From the NCBI RefSeq assembly GCF_036244895.1, contig NZ_BQKE01000002.1, forward strand, positions 868,001 through 932,000: 64,000 nucleotides of DNA. The letters run 5' to 3'. Shown in pieces: positions 1 to 8,350 of this stretch. The first letter of the stretch is position 1, and each line of letters opens with the position of its first letter. The notes below the pieces were generated by a model. The model was given only the letters and a program-made list of their open reading frames with translations, ran no database searches and had not been told where the DNA came from. The position numbers were made by a program, and so were the translations under genes. The DNA is from Persicobacter diffluens (GTDB lineage Bacteria; Bacteroidota; Bacteroidia; Cytophagales; Cyclobacteriaceae).

Positions 1-1049
1 TCAATATAATCGTCGACCCCTAAAACCTCATAACTTTTAGGATTGAACTGAAATCCCAATGTCGTATTATAAGACAGGGTCATCTTTCCCTGATCTCCCT
101 TTTTGGTAGTTAACAAAATCACCCCATTGGCCGCTCTGGCGCCATAAATGGCCGTAGCAGAAGCACCCTTCAATACATCTATTGAAGCAATATCATTATT
201 AGAAATGGAGGAAGTAGGGTTACCTATCACTGGAAAACCGTCCACAATCCATAAGGGCTCATTATAACCGATCGTTCCGGTACCACGTACCCGAATATTG
301 GCCGGCGCTCCGGGTTCCCCGCTTTCTGCCGTTACCTGAACACCGGAAACTTTACCGGCCATCATTTGATCCACACTGGAAAACACCCCTGGTAAATCTT
401 CCTTGATCTTAATGGAGCTGATCGAACCAGTGACCGTTCCCTTCTTTTGAGTACCATAAGCGACCACGACCACCTCCTCCAACTCTTGGGTATCTTCCTT
501 CAATATCACCTGAAAATGAGTCTGATTGCCCACCCGCAAAATTTCATCGGAATAACCAATGAAACTAATACGCAACTGATCCTCAGCACTGGCCTGCAGC
601 TGAAAGTTACCGGAAATATCGGTCAGCCCCCCCCCCTGTCCTTCGTTAATGGAAATTGTGGCGCCAATCACCGGCTCTCCCTGCTCATCGGCCACCGTTC
701 CGCTAATGCGTCTTTTCTGCTGTTTGTCCGCTTCCGTTTCCGGCTTCCGGCTGATTACAATATTTTCTTCAATTTGCTGAAAACGGTACGCAGGATGAGT
801 CTCCAACAGCCTCAAAATTTCCGACAGCGACTTGCCCCGGGCTTGAAAAGCCACCGTTTCATTCCGATCGACATCTGACTCTGAAAAGATAAAATTCATC
901 TTATACTCCGCTTCCACATATTGAACCAATTGCCCAATCGTGAACTTCTCCTGCGCAAAAGCATACTGCTGTTGCAAAAGGGAAAGGCACAGCAATCCCA
1001 TGACCAAAAAAAATCCGGCCCTTTTCCTTAACAGATAAGGATTTTTCAT
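1..1049 (-). CDS. SusC/RagA-family TonB-dependent receptor with N-terminal STN domain (partial, 5' part)
   Basis: Outer-membrane receptor that imports glycans or other ligands with TonB energy. About 349 residues are visible; the gene runs off the left edge. The start is the ATG at 1049, followed by a signal peptide ending near YAFAQ. Residues about 35-105 form an STN domain, found in receptors that signal to an anti-sigma factor. A carboxypeptidase-like beta-sandwich follows (ISGTVADEQGEPVIGATISI), then the plug domain with EEVVVVAYGTQKKG, LWIVDGFP and DVLKGASATAIYGARAANGV, all typical of SusC. The STN domain and the FecR/sigma genes just upstream on the same strand indicate a cell-surface signalling receptor. 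The plug region holds a run of ten G (coding strand, 636-627) within codons for GQGGGL; the frame is open through it. The ligand cannot be told from the visible part. Confidence 0.93.
   Translation of the reverse strand, partial: MKNPYLLRKRAGFFLVMGLLCLSLLQQQYAFAQEKFTIGQLVQYVEAEYKMNFIFSESDVDRNETVAFQARGKSLSEILRLLETHPAYRFQQIEENIVISRKPETEADKQQKRRISGTVADEQGEPVIGATISINEGQGGGLTDISGNFQLQASAEDQLRISFIGYSDEILRVGNQTHFQVILKEDTQELEEVVVVAYGTQKKGTVTGSISSIKIKEDLPGVFSSVDQMMAGKVSGVQVTAESGEPGAPANIRVRGTGTIGYNEPLWIVDGFPVIGNPTSSISNNDIASIDVLKGASATAIYGARAANGVILLTTKKGDQGKMTLSYNTTLGFQFNPKSYEVLGVDDYI
627..636 (-). repeat. Homopolymer tract G10 inside the SusC reading frame
   Basis: Ten consecutive C on the plus strand (G on the coding strand) encode part of Gln-Gly-Gly-Gly. 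The frame is continuous from the ATG at 1049 through the tract, so the gene is in the ON phase here. A one-base slip would stop the receptor. Confidence 0.9.
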
Positions 1050-1073
1050 AAATTTACATTTAAGAGTTATAAT

Positions 1074-1111
1074 TCAGCCTCTGCGCACCGCCAAGCTTGC
1101 TGAGGCTGTTT
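1074..1111. promoter_or_regulatory. Stem-loop between FecR and SusC genes
   Basis: CAGCCTC and GAGGCTG are inverted around a 20-base loop in the 66-bp gap between the FecR stop and the SusC ATG. On the plus strand a T9 run follows, so it could terminate plus-strand transcription. On the minus (gene) strand it would be a hairpin in the SusC leader. Its role is unproven. Confidence 0.4.
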
Positions 1112-1115
1112 TTTT

Positions 1116-2105
1116 TTATTCTAATAAGTATCTCTGCTGCTGTTTCTTTATTTTGCCAGCAGACAAAACCTCCAGTGTTTGCAGCATACCACTTAAACTA
1201 CCAGTTTTAAATTTACCGGATATACGTTTATTTTTTAATTGATCACTTACCTCAATATCAATCCCATACCAATCTGTAATATCAGCGACCACCTGCTGTA
1301 ATGCCGTTTGATGAAAAAGCATACTCCCCTGCTTTCTGGCTTCGACCTCCTGAACATCAAAAGGCTGAACAGAAAAATCTCCCGCCGGCAAATCAAATCG
1401 GAAGGATTCACCAGGGCTTAACTTCAAATCCTTTTCATTTCCATCTATCCGCATATTCACCACGCCCTCGATCAGGGAAACCCGCTCCTCAAGACCACCG
1501 ACAGGCGCCTTCACTTCAAATACCGTTCCCAGCACACGGACTTCACTATTAGCCAACACTACCGAAAACGGATGCTCTGGATTAGCCTCCACCTCAAAAT
1601 GCCCTGTCCCCCTGAACTCAATCTCCCGAATATCCTCATCAAAACGTTCCGGATACCTCACCTCACTATTGGGGTAGAGAATCAGCTGACTACCATCCGG
1701 CAAAGTCAGCTCCCGAATTTCTTCATGCTGACTGGCCACTGCGATCATGGGTACTTCATTCCACCAGTGATAGCTCCCCAGTCCGAAAGTCAATAACAAA
1801 AGCAAACTGGCCGCCATACCGAAGGCCCACTTTTTGGAAATTTCAGCACTCCCTTTTTGAGGATTCAATGCCGCTTTTTCCTTTTGATGAATGCGTTCAT
1901 TGATTTGATTAAAGCGGATGTATTGATTAATATTTAGACCAAGCTCTTCTTTTCGGCTATAAATCATTTCTAACACCGCCAGGTCTTCTGCCAGTGAACC
2001 GGACTCCTCCCGGGCTTTGGAGAGGAGCTCCTCCTCCGCTTTGGATAACCGGCCTTTTAGGTAATCTATTAATTTTTCCTCGCTATATTGATGTTCTCCT
2101 GTCAT
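1116..2105 (-). CDS. FecR-family anti-sigma factor
   Basis: Inner-membrane anti-sigma regulator of 329 residues that links a SusC receptor to an ECF sigma factor. The cytoplasmic N-terminal part (1-90) is followed by one membrane helix at about 93-112 (WAFGMAASLLLLLTFGLGSY). Then comes a periplasmic FecR domain, recognisable from LTLPDGSQLILYPNSEVRYP, FRGTGHFEVEANPEHPFSV, VLGTVFEV and SLIEGVVNM. A DUF4974-type C-terminal domain follows (DITDWYGIDIEVSDQLKNKRISG), which is the part expected to contact the receptor STN domain. It lies between the sigma gene (upstream) and the SusC gene (downstream, 66 bp away), the standard Bacteroidota order. Length and domain order are normal. Confidence 0.93.
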   Translation of the reverse strand: MTGEHQYSEEKLIDYLKGRLSKAEEELLSKAREESGSLAEDLAVLEMIYSRKEELGLNINQYIRFNQINERIHQKEKAALNPQKGSAEISKKWAFGMAASLLLLLTFGLGSYHWWNEVPMIAVASQHEEIRELTLPDGSQLILYPNSEVRYPERFDEDIREIEFRGTGHFEVEANPEHPFSVVLANSEVRVLGTVFEVKAPVGGLEERVSLIEGVVNMRIDGNEKDLKLSPGESFRFDLPAGDFSVQPFDVQEVEARKQGSMLFHQTALQQVVADITDWYGIDIEVSDQLKNKRISGKFKTGSLSGMLQTLEVLSAGKIKKQQQRYLLE

Positions 2106-2492
2106 ACATTAATAAGACAACTGAACCCCTATCATACCCTGATGAAAAAATACGGATTAACAAATAGATAATACGCCAATGCCCTAATCCACTAAAAATC
2201 AAAATAATATTTTATGAATAAAAACACCCCTTAACAATGGGGTAAAAGGCAAAGCAGCTCTTTTAAAGAGAAATAAAAAATGAACTAGGAGCCTGTCGGA
2301 TTTATACCAACTTAGTCTATTGGCGAAATATTATTTGGGGATACATTTTACAATTGAAGAAGTCTCGCATCAGACCCTTGACAAATTACATTTGTAACGA
2401 TGTCGACCTCACGGTGTAATAAGTTGTCAAAAAAATATTTTGTAATTTTAATGAAATCACTGATAACCCAACAGGCTTCTATACTGAATACC
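2106..2492. other. Sigma-FecR intergenic region, no gene seen
   Basis: 387 AT-rich bases separate the sigma and FecR genes. No open frame, terminator hairpin or clear TAnnTTTG promoter was found. The FecR-SusC transcript may start here, but I cannot place its promoter. Confidence 0.4.
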
Positions 2493-3035
2493 TTATCTGT
2501 ATGCCCGGGCCACCTTTCTCAGCGCCTTCAGCACCTCACTCATATGAGATTCAACGGTTTTAATGGAGATCCCCATTACCTCTGCTATTTCCTTATAACT
2601 CATTTCCTCGTCCCGGCTGAGCCGGAAAATCTGTTGCTTGTTGTTTGAGAAAGACTGAAGTTCTTGTTGGAATAAAAATTGCAATTCATCTGCCTGCTGC
2701 TGATCTGCCATTTGATCATGTGCCACTTCAAAGGCCTCTTCCACTCCAACCTGCCGGGACACCCCATGCTGTTCTTTATAATTCAAAGCCTTATTGCGCA
2801 TCGCCGAGAAAAGGTAGGCTTTCAAAGAACTCTTCACCTGCAAATCCTCCTTTTGCTCCCACAGTTTACAAAAAACATCCGCTACCAAATCCTCCGACTC
2901 CTGCGCTCCTAAACCAAAACGCATTCCGAATATTCGTAATGGCTCAAACAAATCGAAAAATATGCGTTCAAAAGATTTCTTAGTCAGAGGGGGTTCAAAA
3001 GGATACTTTGAGACGCTGGAATTAAACTTTAACAT
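2493..3035 (-). CDS. ECF-type RNA polymerase sigma-70 factor
   Basis: Extracytoplasmic-function sigma factor of 180 residues. Region 2 is visible at about residues 22-88 (FERIFFDLFEPLRIFGMRFG, AQESEDLVADVFCKLWEQK, LKAYLFSAMRNKALNYKEQH). Region 4 is at about 120-178 (LPxx-type linker region, then RLSRDEEMSYKEIAEVMG, ISIKTVESHMSEVLKALRK), the helix-turn-helix that reads the -35 element. It is the first gene of the sigma/FecR/SusC set and should direct transcription of the receptor operon when ligand binding releases it from FecR. The family assignment is secure. The target genes are an inference from position. Confidence 0.94.
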   Translation of the reverse strand: MLKFNSSVSKYPFEPPLTKKSFERIFFDLFEPLRIFGMRFGLGAQESEDLVADVFCKLWEQKEDLQVKSSLKAYLFSAMRNKALNYKEQHGVSRQVGVEEAFEVAHDQMADQQQADELQFLFQQELQSFSNNKQQIFRLSRDEEMSYKEIAEVMGISIKTVESHMSEVLKALRKVARAYR

Positions 3036-3283
3036 GGAAACTTAAATTTGCCATAAGTTAGGAGTTTAATATGAACTACATATTACCATTTTTAACCATA
3101 CTCAAATCAGGCCAGAGTGAAAAATAATAAATATAACTTATAGCAAAATGAGGTAGAAAAATTTCTTTCCCGATAAACATCCGTTGTTTTCCTCCTAAAA
3201 ATTCATTCCTCTAAATTTTGTAGCTGATTTCAATGCTCAAAGCTCTCAACAAATCATTTGTGAAACCACGCTTATAAATGCTC

Positions 3284-3310
3284 ACAAAAAAAACCGACCA
3301 TTTCGGCCGG
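3284..3310 (-). terminator. Rho-independent terminator behind the SusD remnant
   Basis: On the minus strand CCGGCCGAAATGGTCGG is followed by eight T. It sits 50 bp after the stop of the SusD C-terminal remnant and shows that a minus-strand operon once ended here. Confidence 0.7.
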
Positions 3311-3361
3311 GGCGATATGCTTTTTGTAAGCTCCTCAGAAATTCTCTAATTAAAGCGAATT

Positions 3362-3665
3362 CTAATCACTACTGTTAATCAGGTTATTAGCATCCAGATC
3401 GGCCTGTGGGATCTGCATGACCCAACGGTCATCCAGTGCCGGCACCTCCATTACCAATGCCATACTAGTGGGTATTGTCACGGTTCAGCGCTTCACCATT
3501 ACGTTTCATATCACCGAACTGGTTACGGTAAGAGAACAATTGGTTAGCGGTCATATTTGTCCCGTCAAACTGGGTCTTGGACGTACGGCCATTTACCGGT
3601 TGTGCATCTCCGTACAAGCGGTTCTGGTGAGACATCTCCGTACGGGTATAATAATCCAAAGACAT
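3362..3665 (-). pseudogene. C-terminal remnant of a SusD/RagB-family gene
   Basis: The last residues of the minus-strand frame ending at 3362 read WVMQIPQADLDANNLINSSD-stop, the usual tail of SusD-family glycan-binding lipoproteins. The 66 residues just upstream (YYTRTEMSHQNRLYGDAQPV and onwards to 3465) lie in another frame, so at least one frameshift separates them. No start, signal peptide or SusC partner is present. It is a relic of a lost uptake locus. The tail is recognisable; the assignment of the upstream stretch to the same protein is less certain. Confidence 0.6.
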
Positions 3666-3687
3666 ATTGTAACTACTCAGCCCTCAA

Positions 3688-4029
3688 TTATAATGAGTAA
3701 GCCATCATTAACGCCATTCTAAGCTTGTCAAACACCTCAAATCCCTGTTTGGCAAAGGTATCAATCGCAGATCGGATAACAGCATAGCAATCTGCCCCGG
3801 ATATGGAACGGAATCCACCGGATACTTTTAGCATGGTTTTAATGTTTCGGATAGCTCTATCCGAAAGAATATTATCAAATGGAACTTCTTCGAAATATAA
3901 AAATGTAAATACTGCGTCAGGTCACTTATTGAGCCTTGCCCGAATGTTTCTTACTTCATCAATTTCATCGTAAGAAGTATCCCTCAATAGTTCTTCTAAT
4001 CTTGATTCGAAATCTGGTAATTTAAGGCG
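3688..4029 (-). pseudogene. C-terminal remnant of an IS66-family transposase (TnpC type)
   Basis: The minus strand encodes DNILSDRAIRNIKTMLKVSG, then GFRSISGADCYAVIRSAIDT and FAKQGFEVFDKLRMAL, ending at 3690. This is the conserved end of the IS66 DDE transposase, where (N/D)xxxERAIR supplies the last catalytic acid; here the motif reads DNILSDRAIR, so E is replaced by D. An in-frame TGA interrupts it (RLNK-stop-PDAVFTF) and further stops lie upstream of 4029. It is clearly dead. No IS66 ends were found. Confidence 0.8.
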
Positions 4030-4103
4030 CTACAACAATAAACCCAGCGTACATTATGTTAAATTCATTGAGTGAGTCCTCAGCGAGCAACAGCCAGATA
4101 ACT

Positions 4104-4299
4104 AAGCATGATTTCAAAACTGCACCTTCCAATGCCAACTGGAATTATTAGAAAAGATCTTGGATCACTCCCCCACAACAGGGAAGATTTCCAGTCCATA
4201 TAATCAGGTATTGCCACAGCCATGATCAAATTATCAGTGAAAATTAGATTCCAGGAAACTTCAAATTTTTATCACAAATTCCGGCTTTTAATCACGCCC
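4104..4299 (+). repeat. Repeat A, strongly decayed copy
   Basis: The stretch begins with AAGCATGATTTCAAAACTGC and ends with ATTCCGGCTTTTAATCACGC. It follows the order of the intact A copies (GGAATTATT, ATAATCAGGTATTGCC) with many changes. It lies about 90 bp upstream of the disrupted lipoprotein gene. Confidence 0.55.
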
Positions 4300-4397
4300 T
4301 ATAAAAATCTAATAGGATTATAATCAAAAAGCTGATCTTTGCCGGGAGAGATATACGTTTTTATTCAAACACCAACTTTTTTCAACTATGAAATATT

Positions 4398-4403
4398 TAC
4401 TTA
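4398..4403. repeat. Target-site duplication TACTTA (left) of the IS1182-like element
   Basis: TACTTA directly precedes the element end GGGTCTGC and is repeated at 6073-6078 just after the other end. Removing one copy restores a reading frame, which confirms the six-base duplication. Confidence 0.9.
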
Positions 4404-5924
4404 GGGTCTGCTTAAAAAGGTCTCTTTATTTTTCTTGAAATTTGGTTGACCAATTCCAGCTTCGATTATTGATGTTACTAATGCCCATAAATCATATTCA
4501 TAAATAATGAAAAAAAGGTCAAAAAAGATTCCTTTCATGAATCTTTCAAGGTTAGCAATAAAGAAGATGGCACCAATCCAAGAATTTGTGGTGTCTGATC
4601 TTCGTGCCTTAATATTATTCAATCCATACCCTCTTTTAGTTTGTCCAAATTTTCCTTCTACATGACTCCTCAATTTTTGATGGATAACCTTATTCTCTTC
4701 CCGCTCTTTAATTTTTTCAGGATCTTTAGGAGGAGCTCCAAGAGGTGAGCCGACGAAAGTTATATCATTTTGATCATAAACTTCTCTAGCATTTCGATTT
4801 CCATAAATTTTGTCTCCAACAATTCCATTTAGCTTAGTGTGAGGGTGCCGTAGTTTATGTGCTTCAATATGCTTTTTGATAATCTCCTCTTCCCCTTCAT
4901 AGTATGCTTCAAAATCATGATGGTCAATATAAGAATAGCCTTGGTCAATAGATATTGATATTTTAGCTCCAAATTCAACATTCGCTCCAGACTTCCCTCT
5001 TATGATGGGGCGAATATGTGGTTGATATAAGTTTACAATACGGAAACCAACCGTATTTTTCTTCTCTTCAATCATTTCCATTTGTTGGCGATACACTTCT
5101 TGAATAACATACAATAGCTTCAAAAAACGCTTATTCAAAGGAATACCTACCTTAATTTGGTCTAATAGACGATGAATATGCCCTATATTTCGATGAAGAT
5201 ACTGTAGTTGTTTTCGATTTGCAGCCCTCCAAAAATCGGCGCCTTTCTTCTTTTTTCTTGTCAACGCTAGAAATTCTTTTTGGGCTTTTTGTCGATAGCT
5301 TCTAGGTTTCTTAGCATCTGTTTTAACAAATTCCCATAATATATCGATGATTTTTTCTGATTCAATGCGAGCCTTATTGATCAAAGCCAGGTCGGTCGGA
5401 TAAGGAATTTCTTGCACCGCTACAGTAGCATCAACTGAAATCGAGTTTTCAATTTCAGGCTTCTTATATTTTGTATCACTTTCTACATTTTTTTCATCAC
5501 GAAGTTCGCTTTGCTCATCAATACTAACGTCATGACTCTGGAGTAAGTGACTTAAATCATTAAAGTCTTTTATGGTCAAACGCTTTCTAATTGTCGGAAA
5601 TAATGAAGAATCGAATACCTGATCATGTTGAAATTTATGCAATCCAACAAAGTATTGTAGATATGGACTTTCTTTGATTTGTTCAATTGTTTCTCTATCA
5701 GACAACTTATATTTGTGTTTGATAATCAAGGCTCCAATCACTAAACGCGCTGGTTTAGGTCTAGCTCCTTTGTCGAAGGACATGTTCCGTTCATAGATCC
5801 TTTTTAATTGACTCCAAGGAATTTCTTTGGCCATAATAATCCATCTATTATTGGGATTAAGGCCACCCAAATACGGGTCCATAAAATCAGAAATCTCAAG
5901 TTGATCAGGGGAATGCTTAATCAT
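4401..5924 (-). CDS. IS1182-like (IS5/DDE superfamily) transposase
   Basis: Transposase of 507 residues, apparently intact. The N-terminal DUF772-like part (about 40-135) includes RLVIGALIIKHKYKLSDRET and SPYLQYFVGLHKF. The DDE part begins near SISVDATVAVQEIPYPTD (first Asp) and continues with LNGIVGDKIYGNRNAREVYD (second Asp) and KLRSHVEGKFGQTKRGYGLN (final Glu). A charged linker (115-240) separates the two, as usual in the IS1182 group. The open frame runs to the very end of the element: codons end at CCC and the stop TAA is supplied by the target duplication on the flank. The start ATG at 5924 leaves about 148 bp to the other end, room for a promoter. Confidence 0.9.
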   Translation of the reverse strand: MIKHSPDQLEISDFMDPYLGGLNPNNRWIIMAKEIPWSQLKRIYERNMSFDKGARPKPARLVIGALIIKHKYKLSDRETIEQIKESPYLQYFVGLHKFQHDQVFDSSLFPTIRKRLTIKDFNDLSHLLQSHDVSIDEQSELRDEKNVESDTKYKKPEIENSISVDATVAVQEIPYPTDLALINKARIESEKIIDILWEFVKTDAKKPRSYRQKAQKEFLALTRKKKKGADFWRAANRKQLQYLHRNIGHIHRLLDQIKVGIPLNKRFLKLLYVIQEVYRQQMEMIEEKKNTVGFRIVNLYQPHIRPIIRGKSGANVEFGAKISISIDQGYSYIDHHDFEAYYEGEEEIIKKHIEAHKLRHPHTKLNGIVGDKIYGNRNAREVYDQNDITFVGSPLGAPPKDPEKIKEREENKVIHQKLRSHVEGKFGQTKRGYGLNNIKARRSDTTNSWIGAIFFIANLERFMKGIFFDLFFIIYEYDLWALVTSIIEAGIGQPNFKKNKETFLSRP

Positions 5925-6072
5925 AGTGCAAGCTAAAAAAGTAGGAAAGGAGCCCTGGGGCTATTTAAAGGACAATTTACAAAATTTCCCCTTGCACTAA
6001 AAGAGATTTAATGTGATTTAATAAGTTGATCTTCAGTCGTTTTTAGATAATTCGAGCTATTTCAGCAGACCC
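4404..6072 (-). mobile_element. Complete IS1182-like insertion sequence, 1669 bp
   Basis: Its ends are imperfect inverted repeats, GGGTCTGCTTAAAAAG on the left and the complement of GCTATTTCAGCAGACCC on the right. TACTTA flanks both sides (4398-4403 and 6073-6078). It carries one transposase gene and sits in codons five and six of a small lipoprotein gene. Intact ends, intact gene and a perfect duplication suggest recent insertion. Confidence 0.9.
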
Positions 6073-6202
6073 TACTTATTTTACTCTTGATAGGCGCTCT
6101 ACAAGCGTGCGCAGTCATCAACAAACACCCACAGGAAACCAACCCCACAGAGTTGAAGGGCATCAATGAATTAGAATAATTTTTTCAAGAAGAATAGACA
6201 GA

Positions 6203-6233
6203 AGGCAGCCCCGGCCGGGGCCAGCCATTTTTT
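6203..6233 (+). terminator. Terminator of the disrupted lipoprotein gene
   Basis: GGCAGCCCCGGCCGGGGCCAGCC is a strong GC-rich hairpin with the palindrome CCCCGGCCGGGG at its heart, followed by six T, 24 bp after the lipoprotein stop. Confidence 0.75.
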
Positions 6234-6262
6234 CCCACAAAAAAAGAGGCCGAAGCCTCTCT
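6234..6262 (-). terminator. Terminator downstream of the AraC-type gene
   Basis: Read on the minus strand, AGAGGC-ttcg-GCCTCT is followed by seven T. It stands back to back with the plus-strand terminator at 6203-6233. Confidence 0.75.
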
Positions 6263-6564
6263 TAAGTGTCATTATCAATCAAAATTCGTATTATTTTTAT
6301 TTCTATATAATCCTTTCGTTCAGGAGGTATACCTCACCCCACCAATCCATCATTTCCTTAATTTAGCCTGTAAGCCAGCGAGCTGGAAAATCACCAGAGC
6401 ATTACACCACACAAAACGTTCCGGACACCATTACAAGCGCCCTTCAAAACTTGCTAAACTAATGAAAACGAGCAGTTCAACCCCTTACTGCTCCATAACA
6501 TTGTTAATAGCTTCACGACAGCCTCTTATACCCTACACTTTCAGATGCAGGTGCTGCAGCCGTA

Positions 6565-7533
6565 TTATACGGCCATTCCTGCTTTAATTTCTTTCGGCCC
6601 AAAACCGAATTTCTTCTTCATCGCCGCGGAAAATTGCCCCATATGTACATAACCAATTCTGTTACCCACCACATTAATTGGCCAATTGGTTTTCTCCAGC
6701 ATTTCTTTGGCCAGATTGAGGCGATAATCTTTCACGTATTGATACATTGAGATATTGAAAACCTGCTTGAACATTTTTCGCAGCAAGGTTTCACTTACTC
6801 CACAATGACGGCTTAACTCCACTTGTGAAGGTGGATTCAGGTAATTTTGCACCAACAGATCACGTGCTTTCATCACCACCTCCATTTTATCCGCAGAAAG
6901 GTGAACGGTATTTTCCGAATCTTTTTTAGCCTCAATACTTTCTTCCATATTTAGTAATTTCACAATCATGACAAATAATTCATACGCTCTGGCTTTGGCA
7001 TGATAAGGACCTAAACTGTTCCCCCACTCACTAAATAAATCCTGAAGCACCACATTAATTTCATCGCTTAATGCTTTATATATGGTAACAGGTTGACCAT
7101 GTTCAATTTTAAAAGAAATAGGATGACCCGGACCCAAAATCTCCAAAAGTAGATCGCGGTGAATCCTCAGATTGATGTGGTTCACCCAGGTACCCTTCTG
7201 ATACTCTACAAAACATGGCTGATTCGACAAAAACACCGCCCCGCCCTCACTAATCGCGCGCTGTTCCTCTGCTTCCTGCCATAAACCCTTACCATCTAAA
7301 CTAAAATAGATTGGGTAATACTCCATGTTTTCTTTATGCTCACGCTCCAGACGGACATCCTCATCAATGAACATGGAAGCCTTACTGATTTCGAGCTTAT
7401 CAAACTCAAAAAACCGAAAGCTTCCTACATCTTCTTTCTCCCAAATATTACCATTTACACTACCCCCAAAAGTTTGCTGTAAAAACTCAGCTGCTTCTTT
7501 TAACCTACAAGGCTGATAACTTACCGTTTTCAT
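6565..7533 (-). CDS. AraC-family transcriptional regulator (PchR-like)
   Basis: DNA-binding regulator of 322 residues. The C-terminal third (about 222-320) is a two-part AraC helix-turn-helix domain: VELSRHCGVSETLLRKMFKQ in the first helix pair and INVVGNRIGYVHMGQFSAAM then KKKFGFGPKEIKAG in the second. The N-terminal 200 residues form a ligand-binding region without a recognisable cupin signature. The closest family by memory is the PchR/YbtA type, often controlling siderophore receptors, but no such genes are adjacent. It is divergent from the esterase gene across an 817-bp AT-rich gap, so joint control is possible. The ligand is unknown. Confidence 0.9.
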   Translation of the reverse strand: MKTVSYQPCRLKEAAEFLQQTFGGSVNGNIWEKEDVGSFRFFEFDKLEISKASMFIDEDVRLEREHKENMEYYPIYFSLDGKGLWQEAEEQRAISEGGAVFLSNQPCFVEYQKGTWVNHINLRIHRDLLLEILGPGHPISFKIEHGQPVTIYKALSDEINVVLQDLFSEWGNSLGPYHAKARAYELFVMIVKLLNMEESIEAKKDSENTVHLSADKMEVVMKARDLLVQNYLNPPSQVELSRHCGVSETLLRKMFKQVFNISMYQYVKDYRLNLAKEMLEKTNWPINVVGNRIGYVHMGQFSAAMKKKFGFGPKEIKAGMAV

Positions 7534-8350
7534 TTCTTTCTTTGTTGACCGTTAACCTCAATTGTTTTCTGTAAATAAGTTGTGGAGTCGTGAGCGGTTA
7601 AAAAATCCCAATAGTCAAAGCCCTTGAATAAATTGTAATAAATCCATATTACCTTTCCAATGCCCATCCTTAAGCCTCAGCAATACGATTAAATCAATCG
7701 AATTACTGACTTGCTCAAAAACAATTTCAAAAGTGCAGCCAAGCCACAAAATATCCCATTTTGAGGTAAATTTTTCGAAAAAAAAACAGAAAGGAGTAGT
7801 TGTTTAAAAACAAATAATAAACGCATTGAAAACATCAAAAACAGCCATAAAAATCCCTTATTGATGTTTTTATCATTTTATAATTGTAAAATAAACAACA
7901 TTCTAGCCCGGAGCAAAAAATCATTTTTAATATAAAAAACACACTTCAGCTTCATTCTTTATCTACTCCTTAAGACACCCACCCCAAAACACTCTATAAA
8001 TCAACACGCTACCGTCATGGAATGGATTAAAATCAATCTGAAGTGAAAATATCCCAATTTGCGATCTGTAAAAACAATAAAACTATCCGCTTCACCTTAA
8101 ATCACCTCTTGCTTTCAAAAAAAAACGGATTTGTACTTTTCAAATTACCACTAAAGAAAAACGACTTCTCTAAAAAGGAGTGTATTTTTAACAACATCCC
8201 TAATTCCTGTTTTAAAAACAACAAAATTCAGGATTGCAAACCTTTGAGCTTAAAAAGGAAAAAGAATAATCTAAGCTCCTCTTTTGTTTGAACAATCTGC
8301 CGTATTTTCCCTCTTTATATAAAATGGTATCAACCACGACTACTGAACTC
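7534..8350. other. AT-rich divergent intergenic region
   Basis: 817 bases between the AraC-type gene and the esterase gene, rich in A and T with several A tracts. A frame at 8043-8291 exists but is Lys/Asn-rich, of low complexity, and carries no recognisable feature. No matching promoter pair was located. Confidence 0.4.

Larger units (their letters stand above)
4388..6179 (+). pseudogene. Small lipoprotein gene interrupted by the IS1182-like element
   Basis: If the insertion (4404-6072) and one copy of its TACTTA duplication are removed, an intact gene of 39 codons appears. It starts ATG AAA TAT TTA CTT at 4388 and resumes at 6079, stopping at TAA 6177-6179. The predicted start MKYLLILLLIGALQAC is a textbook lipoprotein signal with a lipobox (LQAC) and is followed by a short polar tail (AVINKHPQETNPTELKGINE). 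A terminator hairpin follows at once (6203-6233). Such tiny lipoproteins resemble entericidin or lysis-type peptides in size, but I cannot assign a function. As it stands the gene is broken after five codons. Confidence 0.85.

Noticed and set aside
447..878. Plus-strand open frame of 143 codons
   Set aside because: It lies opposite the SusC signal, STN and plug coding sequence, whose minus-strand protein is unmistakable.
8043..8291. Plus-strand open frame of 82 codons before the esterase
   Set aside because: Lys/Asn/Phe-rich low-complexity translation of AT-rich DNA, no ribosome site or recognisable motif.
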